A stretch of 64,000 nucleotides of DNA. Source: Adiantum capillus-veneris (taxonomy: Eukaryota; Streptophyta; Polypodiopsida; Polypodiales; Pteridaceae). Below are positions 31,835 through 48,460 of this stretch, piece after piece. A model generated the notes under the pieces. The model did no database searches, was not told where the DNA came from, and was given only the letters and a program-made list of their open reading frames with translations. The stretch is from NCBI GenBank assembly GCA_014529385.2, contig CM043968.1:3243501-3307500 (forward strand), given 5' to 3'. Numbering within the stretch: position 1 is the first letter of the stretch; the number at the start of each line of letters is the position of its first letter. The position numbers and the translations under genes are program-made.

Positions 31835-32089
31835 GACACAAAAACTAAACAGGACCAAGTTAATGACGATGAAAGATGAGGAAGAATTGAAGCATCGCGT
31901 GAACATTCTAACCCTTGCGGATCTTAAACGGCAAATGTAAGCTAATTCTTTCAACATGAAGAGCATAGTAGTGACAATAGCAACCTCTATTACCTCTTTG
32001 ACTTACCTTATTTGTGAGAGTATGCCACAAGATACTTTTTTAAAGAAATTCATTAGTTGTTGAGCTTGGGTAATTGAACAAAAAATAGC

Positions 32090-33280
32090 AATACCAAATC
32101 AAACGCTTTCAAGTTGAAGATGGTGATCTATACTTCAACAGTTATCTTTGTATTCCTAATAATGAACATATCAAGCTTCGATTTCTACAAGAAACACACG
32201 ATATCTCTATTGTAGGACATTCAGGTTACATTTATATTAAAATTTATGCTACCTTGAAGAAGATTTTCTTTTGGCTAAGATTAAAATGAGATCCGTTCAA
32301 TTATGTCACCAAATACTTAATATATCAATGCATTAAAGCTAAATGAGTCTAATATTCTGGTAAGCTTCACACAATTGATGCACCTTACAGATGAAATGGG
32401 AATGCATATCCATGGATTTCATCGCATGACTTTCTACATCTCTTGGATATGATTCTATTTTTTGTGGTGATTAAAATACTTACAAAAATGATTTACTTAT
32501 TCTTAGTAGAGAAAACATTTACGGCTAACTATATGGCTCAAGTTTTCATGAAAAGTGTTTTTATGCATCATGGTTTACCTTGTTGCTACATAGTTTTGGA
32601 TTGTGATGTGAAGTTTAGTTCAAATTCTTGGAAAAGGCCTTATTCTCAGCTACAAGAACTCAATTGGCCTTTAGAAGTGCTTATCACACTGAAAATGATA
32701 GCCAAACGGAAAGAAAAAAATAGATTAGCAAAGACATGTTAGCTTATTGTATGCATGAAAAAAATAAGTAGAGTGAGTAGTTATACTTGGTTGAATATTC
32801 ATCCTTTCAATGTACAATTGGGATGTCTCGTTCTAAGCATTGGATGGTCAAGAATGCCTTACTCCATTGAAGCAGACGGATCCACTCACAAGAATTCAAG
32901 CTTCTAAGAACCACTTACAAAATACTGATCTTATACGCCAAGATATAAAGAATACTCAGGATAGGCAAAAGAGTTATGTTAACTCTAAACAATCTAAACT
33001 CTTTCAAGAAACAAATATTGTATTTTTTTAGAGTGCAACCTAAATGCAGTTCTCTTTCAATAGATAAATGCAAGAAGCTTACAAGGTATTGTGGACCTCT
33101 TTTAATTATAGAGAAGGTTAATAATCAAGCTTATCGACTACTCTTACCAGCTTACATGAAGTTTCATTATGTTTTCTTTGTTAGCTTACTCAAGAAATAT
33201 GTATCTGACTCGAATCACTGTCTTGATGATTCTCTTTTGACTACTAGACATGCCTGCTTAATTGCAAGGTTTTGACTAAT
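32090..33280 (+). pseudogene. Ty3/gypsy integrase relic
   Basis: The zinc-binding HHCC part is at 32110-32340 (FLQETHDISIVGHSGYIYIK, then KYLIYQCIKAK, where the first cysteine of CxxC is replaced by Y). The catalytic core is at 32440-32700 (VEKTFTANYMAQVFMKSVFM, then HHGLPCCYIVLDCDVKF with the second aspartate). The C-terminal SH3-like part is at 32976-33275 (RYCGPLLIIEKVNNQAYRL, then FHYVFFVSLLKKYVSDSNH). Integrase inserts element cDNA into chromosomes. Stops and frameshifts occur throughout. No LTR was recognised downstream. Confidence 0.8.
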
Positions 33281-34747
33281 TGTTCTAGTGATCTAGACCC
33301 CAAAAACATAAGGTGTTAGGGACCTCTAGTCGAGGAAGTTTATGCAATCCTTATTCTTAGGCACCAGTGATAAGTCACAAGCCACTTTTACCCCAACAAT
33401 TGCCTCTTTAAGTCAAAATTGAGACTTTTCTTATCTTTTTGTGTCCTACCTTGAGGTCTTTTGGTCATTGCAAGAGCGTAGGATCATCCTCTCTTGGTGC
33501 CAACTTGGTTAACTTAATCGGCTCAAAGCTTCAAGTTGTCTAGGGACTTGGATGTTCAACTTGACATTTTTTTTTGGATCAAAGGATGAACTTGCCCACC
33601 TTTTTACTAGCTCATTGAGGATGGAATTATCCACCTTTTTTCCCACTCAAAGCTTCAACTTGGCCCTTCTTAGTGACTCGAAGGTTGGAATGTGAACTTG
33701 GATATGATAGTGGTTGATATGGCATGGGGGTTCAACTCCTAGAGAGGTCACCTCCTTGAAAGAGAACTTATGGACTACAAATTATGAGACACGTTACATA
33801 TAAGTATTTCAGATGTTGCAGCACTTGTAAAATGGTCAACCCACTAATTTCATGAAAGAAATTAAACCCAACATTAGTCATTCTCGATTGTACTTTTTGA
33901 CATTGGTATTTTATTCACAAGAAATCGATTGTTGATGCAACCAGAACAGATAAATATGCCCAAAAATTAAAGGAATTGCTATGATAATGAATAGGAGCTA
34001 ACCATAAGGACTTTGAGTTTGTGTGTAGTCTATCAAAAGTTGTCATGCAAATTCTTTTTGACCTCTAAACAAGGCCTTAGAGAAGAAGCGTGTAGTCTAT
34101 CATAAGTTGTCATGCAAATTCTTTTTTACCTCTAAACAAGGCCATAGAGAAGAAAATTGAAATGTTTTAGGCGTACTTTTATATACACCCTACATGTGGA
34201 CGACGTGGATCTTAGAGTGGGGGGAATTCAGTGGTGTGTAGAGATGTAGCAGCTACCCCACACTATAACACATGGGTCGCTTCAAACGGGATCTACAGCC
34301 GGGGGGATTTGGGCCATTTGATGCACATTTGTAAATTTGAGAAACTTTGTAAATTCAAGGTGGAAAGTAAATACAACTAGACTCATAAAACTCCATACCG
34401 CACCTTGCCTCTTGAACCCATGAACTCCCCATAGTAGGCCATGCGCTCTAACCCTTACACCCACATACATTCATTGAAATATAGGGGATTTGGGTGTGTC
34501 ATATTGTAAATGTAGACAAATTTATAAATTTGGGCTAGCCCCGTATCAAATCCGATAGCTCACGATCAATGCACCCCTTGAGATTTCCCTCCAATGCCAA
34601 TAACCCCATTTCAAGTGGCACGTGCAATATAGTGATGAGGGTGGCCACCTATGTGCAAGACTTTAATGATTGAGTAGCATATGGGCCCATCTTGACATAT
34701 TTCCCAATGTTTGTGCCAGGCTGTAGTTGGCAGCAGAAGATTAGCTC

Positions 34748-34749
<2 letters not shown>
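33281..34749. other. Spacer with 67-bp tandem duplication
   Basis: No gene recognised. The unit GTGTAGTCTATCAAAAGTTG... is repeated at 34023-34089 and 34090-34157 with few changes. A minus frame at 34282-34470 has no recognised domain. Confidence 0.55.

Positions 34750-34800
<51 letters not shown>
34750..34800 (+). repeat. (CT)25 microsatellite
   Basis: Uninterrupted CT dinucleotides, about 51 bp. It produces a spurious RERERE frame on the minus strand. Confidence 0.97.
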
Positions 34801-39166
<4,366 letters not shown>

Positions 39167-39522
39167 GTTGCATAGCAGTCAGCTCAAGGTAGCATGCATC
39201 AACAATCACATAGCAGGTGGCTAGAAGCACTGTGCATTAGCCAATACCACTTTATGTAAGGCGCCTCCAAGTTTTGCGCAACTAGGTTATTGAGTGGCAT
39301 ACATGTTTGTGTAGAAAATATTGCGCACTATAGTTCTAACTGGCATGCCAATCATTAATCCACGTGCTTGACTTGCTCAAATGCGCGACAAGCTTCCAAC
39401 TAGCATACAATTTTTTCCCAATCGTAATCCCAAAAGGGATATTTTCTCGGAAGCAAAGAGGCAACCTCAAGCGGGGGGGCAACTTCTCAAGGAAAGGGCC
39501 ATCCTCTCAAGAAAGGGGCAAG

Positions 39523-39524
<2 letters not shown>

Positions 39525-39566
<42 letters not shown>
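39525..39566 (+). repeat. (CT)21 microsatellite
   Basis: Uninterrupted CT tract immediately 5' of the ORF1 start of the non-LTR element. It may belong to that element's 5' region. Confidence 0.95.
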
Positions 39567-39569
<3 letters not shown>

Positions 39570-40512
39570 CATGGGAAGCATTGGAAAGGTGCCAACGACT
39601 TCCCCCACATGTAAGAAGACACATCCCTCGCCGGCCACCTACAAAGTCTCTTTCATGCCGACAAAGAAGAGGATATTGACAATAGAGAAGAAAATGAGAG
39701 AATGGAGAGATGAAGTGGAAGAGTGGAGGAAGGAGAGGAGCACTATTCTTCAAAGATGGACCAAAGGAAGAGATGGCATGCATAGGAGGATCGCTTCCCT
39801 CGAGGAGAAAGTGGTCATCCAAGATTCCATCATTGGAAATCTACAAGGTGAGCTTCTTGAAGCCAAAAAGTGGGCGACTTGAAGAAGGGGAATTTCAGCC
39901 TCCCCCGATTGAGGAGCTGAACACAATCAAAGAACAAGTACGGATCATCAAGGAGGAGGAGGAAAAGAAGTCATCTTAGGTCGAGGTCATCACCAAGACA
40001 CAAAAGAAAGTGAAAGCGGACGAGAAGTGGATCAAGATTGCCAAGAAAGGGAAAGGTAAAGAGGCTTTTTCTACACTTTCCATCATTAACATGACCTCAA
40101 AGAAGAGTAAAGAAGGCGGCTATGTCCCTTACATGTGAGGCCCATTGGCCTCAAGGATGTCAACAATGTTGACAAAAGAGGTCACAAGCCTCATGTACAT
40201 GATGGGGATGAAGAAGCATTTACACACAAAGGCATAGAGGGTGGGTAAGAGGAGTGAAGCCCTGGGAGAGTCCTCAAACGATAGAGCACTCATATTAGTT
40301 TTCCCTCCTTGGAGGAGGAGGAGGAGTTCTTGAAGAAGAGGCCAACACTCAAGAAGGCATGTATTTTTCTTGGTGATGATCTCACCCTCTTGCAGCTAGT
40401 TCACATGAGAGAGGTGATTCCAGATATTACAAAAGCAAGGGAGAAGGAAAAGATGGCCTTACACAAATGGTCGGGTGGTGATTGTAGATCGATGCTCTAC
40501 ATGACAGTGTGA
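39570..40512 (+). pseudogene. ORF1 of plus-strand non-LTR retrotransposon
   Basis: MGSIGKVPTTSPTCKKTHPS starts at about 39571. A long charged coiled coil follows at 39660-39880 (IEKKMREWRDEVEEWRKERS, then IASLEEKVVIQDSIIGNLQG), then a lysine-rich stretch (KKVKADEKWIKIAKKGKGKE, about 40000-40060). The C-terminal segment at 40309-40512 is MEEEEEFLKKRPTLKKACIF, then VIPDITKAREKEKMALHKWS. ORF1 proteins of non-LTR elements bind the element RNA as coiled-coil trimers. Frameshifts near 39870 and 40100 break it. It is followed in order by the ORF2 endonuclease, which supports the call. Confidence 0.65.
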
Positions 40513-40539
40513 GACCTATGGGACCATACTGAAAGATGG

Positions 40540-43500
40540 TTGTCCTATCTTATAGGGTGGATGTGGGCACATTTGAGGATAGCTTTTGGGATAGGGACAT
40601 TATATTCTTCTGAGAGACTCATCAAGCCCCTGGATAGATGATGCCACATGTGATGGAATACAGATAGGGGATAGCTTGTCGGACTGACATGAGATCTGAG
40701 CATGCGAGCAAGGGATTGGGGGGAGTTGTTATTCAGAGGGAAGCTAGAACATTTCTACACATTGTACGAAGGGATGATCATGCTAGATACATGTGGGTCA
40801 GTTATACATTTCCATATGCTACTCCCCCCCCGCCCCAATACAGCAGTCTATGCTAGGCCTAGAGGGCAGTCACCTTTCTTTGTCCTAGACGATGACATAT
40901 GGAAGTTTTCTAGGGATGGTGACATCATTCTCCTAGAGACTTCAATGCCCGGACCAGCAATGCTCAGATAGTCTTCTATGACACTTTCGAGGAGATGCTT
41001 AGAGGGCTAGAGGTAGGAGATTTGGGGCTTGAAAAACATTCATAGGACATACAACAAACAAAGTATGGGAGACATCTCATGGAGATGGTGACTGCACATG
41101 GTTTGGCCATACTTAATGGCCTATAACGTTTTCTTAGAGTGGTAGGTTTCCCATGCTTTCCACATAGGCATGGGGTCAACACAATGGACTATATCATGGC
41201 ACAACGGAGATTTATCCCTTCCGTTCAGGATCTCACAGTAGGATTAAAACCAGTGGGTGTAGCAATGGATCATGCTCTCTTGACACTTTATGTCTCCTTT
41301 CAGTACAATACAACCCAGTTGTCAAGGAAGGGAGGATACATACCCACTATACATTTACACTAGAGACTAACTTTGTTTGTATAGAGGAGATGTATGGTCG
41401 TCTTTGTAGAAGAGCCAACAGACTAGGACTCTTAGTAGAGGAGATCACTACTTTATTGAGTGAGACTTTGCATGATGCCAAAGTAGAAAAAATACCCACA
41501 AACTCAACCTGATCAAAGACATGGTTCTGAGAGCATGCCTCAAAATAGTTGGTATGGCAAGATGTGTAGAGAGATGAGAGCACAAATTCAGAGGGATCTT
41601 CTCCTAGGGATCATCAATCAAAGACAGTCTCGGATAGCCTTTTAGCACCTTGTGCGACGGAAGAAATGACCGTTCCTAGCTCAAATGGAACAAGACTTAT
41701 ACCACTTGCTCTTAAGTAGAGACTCAAGAGAGGCATGGCGTTTCTTTCATGAGCAATCCCCTCCCATAGTGATTACTTCCATTGATGTGTGGGGTCAGTA
41801 TGCAAAATCCTTATATACAAACCATGGATAGCCACCCCTTCGAGATGTTTTGAGTCATGCCCATCTACGAGTACATTCTTTACCACTGAGATGATAAAGA
41901 CAACCAATTGACAGGATGAGGACCAGGAGGGAATATGATCATGATGGTCTAGTAGTAGAGCACTTTATACATGCTAGAGATATGTTGGCAAAGGTTCTTG
42001 CAGTTCTATTCAATCGTGTCATGTGTGAGGGTCTACCTAAGACTTGAAGACTGTCTACTAAGGTAGGTGATTTTGTGGAGCCTGGAGACTATCGTACTAT
42101 TATGATTGGGCATTGGCTGGGTTGTATGCATCTATCCTTGAGTAGCAGTTGAGTAGATGGGCACAAAGTAAAGGCATACGGGCAGTGGGACATGCTGGTT
42201 TACGAAGAGGCTCTCCTCTCTTGACCATATTCTGACACTCAGAGCCATCATTGAGGAAGGTAGGGCACATGGGAGACGGATTTATTGTAGCTTTGTGGAT
42301 TTCCACAAAACATTTGACATGGTGTCCAAGTCCAGATTGATGCACAGACTATAGAAAAAGGGAGTTCCCATTGAGTTGATTTGGGGGATCATGGCTCTAT
42401 ACAGATTAGTGGTGGGACATTTACGCACTCCATGAGGGGATATTTGATTTAGCTCACTCCACTATTGGAGTGAAACAAGGTTGTCCATTGTCTCCTACTC
42501 TATTTTCTATGTATATAGATGAGGTTTTTGATTACATTGACAGAGAGGGTGACAGAGGTGTCCAGTTGGTAGGGACATGGATTCCATTATTATTATATGC
42601 TAATGATAATGTGTTGATCTTTGACCCACCAGAGGGTATGTAGTGACATTTGGATGCATTACTTAGCTTTGCGGAGGATAGTGGATTGTCTGTTGACCTT
42701 GGTAAAACCAAGGTTATGGTGTTAAACACCACACTATAGTGGATCAAGAGATTTACCCATACATTCACTTATGGTTAGGAGACTAAAGAGTACACAAATA
42801 CATATACTTATCTTGGGGTGGTCTTCATTAGGCCAAGGTTTTCTTTGAAAAGAGTAGTATAGACTAGACTGCCAGATCATATGCGGCCTTGGAAGGATTG
42901 GAGAGGATGTGTTTGCAAGTTTGGTTCCAAAAACCCTGAACAAAGCTCTGGTTCTTTGGTGCCTTGGTAGCTTCAGCTATGCTCTATGGGGTTCAGGCTT
43001 GGGGACCCTCTGTGGGTCAGGATGGGTGGAGAGGTATGGAGAGGCCCTTGGTATCTATGATCTCTTGGCTGATTAGAGCCAAGGCCTCCGTGCCTCACGA
43101 AATCACTAGAGCGGAGTTAGCAGCTCCCCTTATGGAGATAGATGCACTCACCAGATTAGTCTCCTTTATGCACAACTTATGGGATACTACTAGAGAAAGA
43201 TATGCTATATTGACCCTTGAGTCCTCTAGACATTTACCTTTACAAGGGTGTCGACACATCATGCTGGTATGCATAGATGTCATCATGGTTCCAGATACAT
43301 GGCTTTAGCATGGACAACTCGCCTCCCTTCTAGTACTCCCTCGGTGCATCATCACTGTCTCTTGCACCGATGGAGATTAATAGCCTTATTCACCAGGACC
43401 TGACCCAGTTGAACACCAGGAGGACATGGATAGAGAAAACACAAGAGTTGGACACAAAGATGGCTTTCTATAGAGAGCACCTTCTCTAAATCACAAGTGA

Positions 43501-43790
43501 TGGGTTTATGACTCAACCTAGCTATATGGATACACATCTATCTCATGGGTTATAGTGTGCCATTGGTTAGATACAAACATATTCTTACTAGCATGAGATT
43601 GAGATTGGCCCGATTTTCTTGGTTCTCCTCGGCATTGGAGACTCCTATCCGATAGTGGGAGGCGGCCTCGACATCGACATTCTTCCCCGACATCCCTTCA
43701 GCTCTCGTCATCGGAGAGCTAGTACATCCCGGTTGAAAGAGAGTTTCTCCCGAGAACGTCTTCTTTCCATTGGTTTCCTTTGCTACCATT
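40540..43790 (+). pseudogene. ORF2 of plus-strand non-LTR element: endonuclease and RT
   Basis: ORF2 nicks target DNA and reverse-transcribes the element there. The APE-type endonuclease is at 40560-41310: IIFF..THQAPG near 40590, MRARD..RGK region, then RDFNARTSN (40935-40961; usual GDFN) and YIMAQRRFIPSVQDLTVGLK with DHALLTLYVSF. RT is at 42060-42900: FVDFHKTFDMV, IGVKQGCPLSPTLF, LLLYANDNVLIF (42590-42625; usual YADD), DLGKTKVMVLN and YTYLGVVF. The C-terminal part is at 42964-43790 (VASAMLYGVQAWGPS, ISWLIRAKASVPHEITRAEL, MRLRLARFSW). Many stops and frameshifts, and the catalytic YADD is mutated, so it is dead. The clade is different from the L1-type LINE at 48232-54930. Confidence 0.8.
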
Positions 43791-44672
43791 GGTTTTGAGC
43801 ATTCGCTCGGTTTTGCATTAACTCAACATCGGTGACTTCGATCTACGACTTCGGCGATCGCTTCTGTCCGGCAGCAGAAGGCGACATCGAGTGTTTTCTC
43901 GGCTTCGAGCACAGGCGGCCACAACATCAACGCTTTTGCCCGCCAACGAAAGACGGCATCAAGACGATTTCCCGACCTTGACACAACATAAGACGATAGA
44001 ATAAGAGCGGCATGGGCTCTCCTCTAGCCCACACCCGAAGCCGACCGGCTCCGGCGTACTCTCCACGGCGTTTCGGTTTCGATGTTTTCTCGAGTTTTTG
44101 GCGTCGATGACACAATCCTCAGATACGACTATGATGGACCATTCCAAAGTGAATTTTTCCTCGAGCGCGCTCAGCTCTTGGCAAGTGTTTCCGATCGACG
44201 AGTTTACCGATCGATGAGGTCGTGTGTTCCAGTTCCCAGCAGTTTTGCTCACAGGTTGCACAATCTTTCAACACAGCTTATGCGGCACATGTAGTGCTCG
44301 TGTACGATTGTGTAGAGCATTCTAGAGAGCTTTTGGCACGGTCTTGTGCAATTTCATGCTATGTACGCATTTGCGGATACAGTTTGAGCTGGCTATAGCT
44401 CGCAGGTAGCAGGTTCGCAGGTTTACAAGTGTTTTGGACAGGTATACATCCATAGAGCCACTTGGTCAAGATTGAGCTGTTTTGTCAAGGTTTTGACAGT
44501 GCTATATATGCCATTTGTGGATTTTTCTATTGAGACACTGAGTGTCTATTCTCATGCGTATTTGGTGAGATTTTTGAGTTTTTGCTCAATTTTCAGGGGA
44601 AACTCTGTCGGAATTTTTTCCAAATTTTCTCGCTATGGTTTTGCACGTATTTGCAATTTACACTCGGGGGTG
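43791..44672. other. Unassigned GC-richer segment
   Basis: Follows the end of the non-LTR ORF2. Richer in CG dinucleotides than its surroundings at 43800-44250. It ends in CACTCGGGGGTG next to the LTR at 44673, which could be a polypurine tract of an element whose body is otherwise lost. No protein is recognised. Confidence 0.35.
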
Positions 44673-44880
44673 TGTTGGGATCAGCCCAACTTGAACGGAC
44701 ATGAGGTGTGAACAACATGTAAGAGCCTTTTAAAAGGCACAAGACTTAATCTGATATCTCTCTCTCTTATCCTTTGCTTACGAGTTCTGCATCCTTATCC
44801 TTCTCTCTCTTGTCTGCTCCCTTTCCCCTTTGCCATGTCCATCAACGAAGCCATTGGCTTTTGACTGCGAGCTCATCAAG
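44673..44880 (+). repeat. LTR related to the 20085 non-autonomous element
   Basis: Starts TGTTGGGATCAGCCCAACTT, like TGTTGGGGTCAGCCCAACTT at 20085. It shares GTGTGAAC, AAAGGCACAAGACTTAATCT, the CTCTCCC/TTGCT-rich pyrimidine part and a CCATGTCCATCAACGAAGCC segment analogous to CTATGTCTATACGAGAAGC. It ends near CTCATCA, followed by the PBS-like GTGATATCAGAGG. Confidence 0.75.
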
Positions 44881-45620
44881 TGATATCAGAGGAAAGGCCT
44901 CATCCCTGGGAGATTGAGATAAAGAAGTGGTCGTGAAGGCTTGAAGAGAAGCTTGCAGAAGGTGAGAGTTTTGGTGTACGACAATCATCTGCAGCAAAGC
45001 CGAGCTAGGAGCTCTAGAGAGGAGCTCAACCAGCCCGGTCAACAACGCCCTGAGGGGGTGGCGCATAGCTCGACAACCGAGTAGCAGAGAGTGGCCATGG
45101 GGCCAGAGGTTTCTTACGGGAAGCCTTTGGGATAGTGCCAAACTCTGAGGAGACCATGCTTGCAGCTTCGAAAGAAAGTAATGAACCAAAAAGTTCTAAA
45201 GCTCTGCTGGCAAGAACAAGACAAGTCGTATCATTCTCTGGTTCTCTTTGTGAGCCCGCAACAAGCTGCAAAGATTAAACACGAAAAGTGTAGGAGGTTT
45301 TAAGTATGTGAAGAGGGAGCTTGGGAGTAGTATTTGTAGAAAAATTAAAGCTTGGGCAGCATCGTCATTTTGCAAGGGGAGATTGTGCGTGAACACATGC
45401 GCGAGCGTGCGCGCACACACACACACACACACGTCCCATCATGCTTCAATGCTCTACGATTGACGTGTGGTCTGCCGTCTACAGCTGCGACTCACAAAAG
45501 TCTTAAGTCGGATGCCCGTATCTGGATACAACGCTATCATAATTCATAAGGAAGGTCTTACCGCCTCTGTCATCTTCATCGAGCGAGGCAGTGTATAGTC
45601 CCTTTACAAATTCATTATCA
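44881..45620 (+). mobile_element. Internal part of second non-autonomous LTR element
   Basis: Downstream of the LTR and PBS at 44673-44895. Composition and order resemble 20295-20940 (AAAGAAGTGG near the start, a GC-rich part with GAGCTC and AGCTCGACA, then an AC microsatellite at 45413-45432). No 3' LTR was recognised, so the copy is truncated or its end is lost. No coding capacity is seen. Confidence 0.5.
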
Positions 45621-45789
45621 TAAACATTGGAAAGGAAAATGTGGGGCTTTGTACCAAATATCATTCATCATACAACGTGGATATATTCATTGTTATACGT
45701 ATCTCATGCGCATGAAATCGTGTGAACTACCTCTTAAATAAAAAACCATTTTAATAAACAATAATAATAAAAAACTATGATAATGCTTA
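45621..45789. other. Short AT-rich spacer
   Basis: AT-rich, including a TAATAATAAAA run near 45760. Nothing recognised. Confidence 0.5.
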
Positions 45790-46375
45790 AGAGATAGTCG
45801 TCATCACTCATGTCAGGCCGCTTGCACTGCTTGTTGTCGTCATCACTCACGTCACACCGCTCACACTGCTTGCCTCCTTTACACCGACAGTAGCTACCCA
45901 CACGCTTCTTCTGCTTTCTTGCAGATGCAAAGAAGATTGACGGCCCAAGTAACCGAGGTAGTCAGTCCCCTTCTTGGGCTTCTTCAATTGCTTTTTAGAT
46001 TGATTCTTCATATCCAAAAGCTGATTGATCTGGGTCTGAACCATCTCTTGAATTTCTTCTTATGTACATCCTCGGAGTAGGAGGTTTCCTCATTGCCGGT
46101 TTGATTGGTGGTTCGGTGGCTTTCTATCACTGAGTATGCACTTCAGCAATAGACTGCTGAGTCAAAAATTTTGCAAACTGGGGATCTTTAGCAAACTGAA
46201 GTGTCTGCTTTGTGCACTCGTCAACTTGTTGTCGACATTGCATCTCCAAAAGTTCATATTGTGTAGGCCAAGTCGGCCCATACTCATCTTCTATTAAGTC
46301 GTTAACAATTTTCGGGGTTGCCTCCTCCCCCCTCAGCGGTTGCACAAGAGGTCGAATGATTCTTTTTGAAATCCA
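45790..46375 (-). pseudogene. gag N-terminal half of gag-only element, minus strand
   Basis: Reading from 46375: RPLVQPLRGEEATPKIVNDL, IEDEYGPTWPTQYELLEMQC, RQQVDECTKQTLQFAKDPQF, AKFLTQQSIAEVHTQ, then after frameshifts QINQLLDMKNQSKKQLKKPK and GTDYLGYLGRQSS. This is the same protein as 4416-4885. It ends near 45847-45790 in the serine/charged region. Capsid and zinc knuckle are missing. Confidence 0.78.
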
Positions 46376-46429
46376 TAAGTGTCACGAGAAAAGGGATCAG
46401 ATTTCCCGGATAGAAGAGAAATCGGCCGC

Positions 46430-46441
46430 GGTCTGATACCA
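46430..46441 (-). other. Primer-binding site, minus strand
   Basis: TGGTATCAGACC on the minus strand, directly after the LTR end. It is an initiator tRNA-Met type with one difference. Confidence 0.8.
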
Positions 46442-46442
46442 C

Positions 46443-47004
46443 TGTAACAAACTTGGACACCCGAAGTCAAGATTCTGTCGCAACACAGCATAGATTCACT
46501 TCAAAACACTTCACAATTTAACAAAGAGAGTCGACATGGCCCAGCGTAGTTCCGTGCCAAGAGATATTGACCCCAAAGACTCGCGCCCCTTTTGGTATGT
46601 CTTTTATATTAATCTTTGAGCGAAGTACAATAGCCCGCGGGTGCTCGCTCTCAGACATTGCTTTTGTAGTGTAATGCTTTGTAGAGTGGGCCCCCTTGGG
46701 TTCATTATAAAAGTTACAAGGGTTGCTAAAAACAGAGCCCCAAAAGCATTAAACTTCAAAAGCAATGTCTCCCAAAAGCTAGCACTACCAAAAGCAGCCA
46801 GCCGAAAATCTTGGAATTCCGTACAGTCAGTGTAAAACGCGGAGGTCCGTACGCACTGCCACGTGAGCAAGTTAGCGCAAATCGCAGAGATTTCGTACAG
46901 CACTGCCACATCAGCCAGTCAGCGTGAATTGTGAAGATCCGTATTGTCAGCCACGTCATTACTGTATCTGTGTCTGGACACTGCCACGTCATCAGTTTGT
47001 GACA
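46443..47004 (-). repeat. 5' LTR of gag-only element, minus strand
   Basis: 562 bp on the minus strand, TGTCACAAACTGATGACGTG to GTTTGTTACA. It contains repeated GCTTTTGG words, CACCCGCGGGC, ATTAATATAAAAGACATACC (TATA) and TCTTTGGGGTCAATA. It is homologous to 4886-5480 and to the LTRs at 30737-31534, and is the most complete LTR of this family here. Confidence 0.82.
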
Positions 47005-48231
47005 CAAAGCCATAAGATGCATCGATAGGTGATTGCATCCAAAGAGAGGCCATGTTGGGCATAGTTTGCAATTAAGTAGTTATAAGAGACGAGATTCTAC
47101 CAAGGAAGCTCATTAAGAATATTTGAAGCTTGCATGAGGGAATCACACCTAGTGAAAGCAGTCCAGATATTTCTTACCACGACTATCTCGGGCATGTCTT
47201 GCAAACAACCGATTTTGAGGACATTCGAGCCAGGATCAGCCAACATTTGGCATACATACCAAGCAAAGTACGTCAAACAAGAGAGGGAACAATGTAGAAA
47301 GACTAACTGACAACCGTAGGCAGTTAGGATCAAGAAGAGAAATAGAAAGAGAATGTTTATATAAACTATACAAAATTGATATACATGTTTAATTTTGTAA
47401 ACTAATAGATTTTGGCTTATAGTAGTTCAGTTTTAAGTTTCTTTTTTTATCTTACAAATTTAATTTGATATGCTACTCTGAAGAATATAGTTATGCAAAT
47501 AAAGAAGAATTAGTATTAATAATGGTTTATAGAAAATAGGTATGCTTTCAGAAGAAACTGGAACTCCAAATCATATATGAAATAAATTTTAATTTAAAAC
47601 ATGCTCTTTTTTTTAAAGATGCACTTTGATCTAGTCTAATTACTTTCACAAATCAAAGTTTAGTATTTTTTTAGATCACAATTTATATCATTTGCTACTG
47701 TAAACTGCCTATTTATCTGATTTCTCACACATATAGTTATAAGGATACATGGGTTTGCTGGTGTTATACAAAGTGTAGCTGATAGCTTGTCGCTGGCCAT
47801 AGAGACACTAGACTGCGTACTAGATGTGAGTCTATGGAGTGCGTATGTAAAAGCATATCTTGATCGAGAGTTATACAGTACCTATTGGGCAATGATGACG
47901 TGAGTGGAACGTCGTCTTTAGTTGATACTATGCATAATTAAGTTCATAGGTATATAGTCTTAGGAATTTAGTACATGTTTTTGGGGCACCCTCTAAGGTT
48001 ATAATGCAATTTGACTAGCACTTGGGGCACCCCCCAGGGTTATAATGCAGTTTGACTCGCACTTACGCTGGAGATCATAGCTATGAAGCGAGAGTTGTGG
48101 GTATCTCTATTGTTATTAGATACTTATAAATTTGACGATTATTTATTTGCACATGACGATCATTCTAGTATGGTTTTTCTTGCATGTTATATCTCTTTCC
48201 TTACGTCACATTCTTTTTTCACTCTTTCTAA
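47005..48231. other. AT-rich spacer with 41-bp tandem duplication
   Basis: No gene recognised. TTGGGGCACC..GGTTATAATGCA..TTTGACT is repeated with a 41-bp period at 47981-48021 and 48022-48062. The AT-rich part (47340-47720) has no coding character. Confidence 0.6.
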
Positions 48232-48460
48232 TTTTTTTCCCCAAGAAAAAGATCCTTCTATTAGTTAATAAAACTACCCATTGGGCTACAAATGGCCCCA
48301 ACAAGGGGGGGGGGGGAGGGGGGGGCTACATCAGCATGAAGGGAGATTTTTTACTCTCTCTATTTTTGTTTTCGAAGAAAAAGATCCTTCTATTAGTTAA
48401 TAAAACTACCCATTGGGCTACAAATGGCCCCAACAAGGGGGGGGACTAGATCAGCATGAA
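48232..48460 (-). repeat. L1-type LINE 3' end, locally duplicated
   Basis: On the minus strand the LINE ends TAGCCCAATGGGTAGTTTTA and TTAATAACTAATAGAAGGAT-like sequence, then CTTTTTCTTGGGG and a short A tract (48232-48238). The terminal segment occurs twice, at about 48243-48345 and 48375-48460, with C-rich runs (G on plus) of different lengths between. The same terminus is at 59863 onwards in the other LINE copy. Confidence 0.75.
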
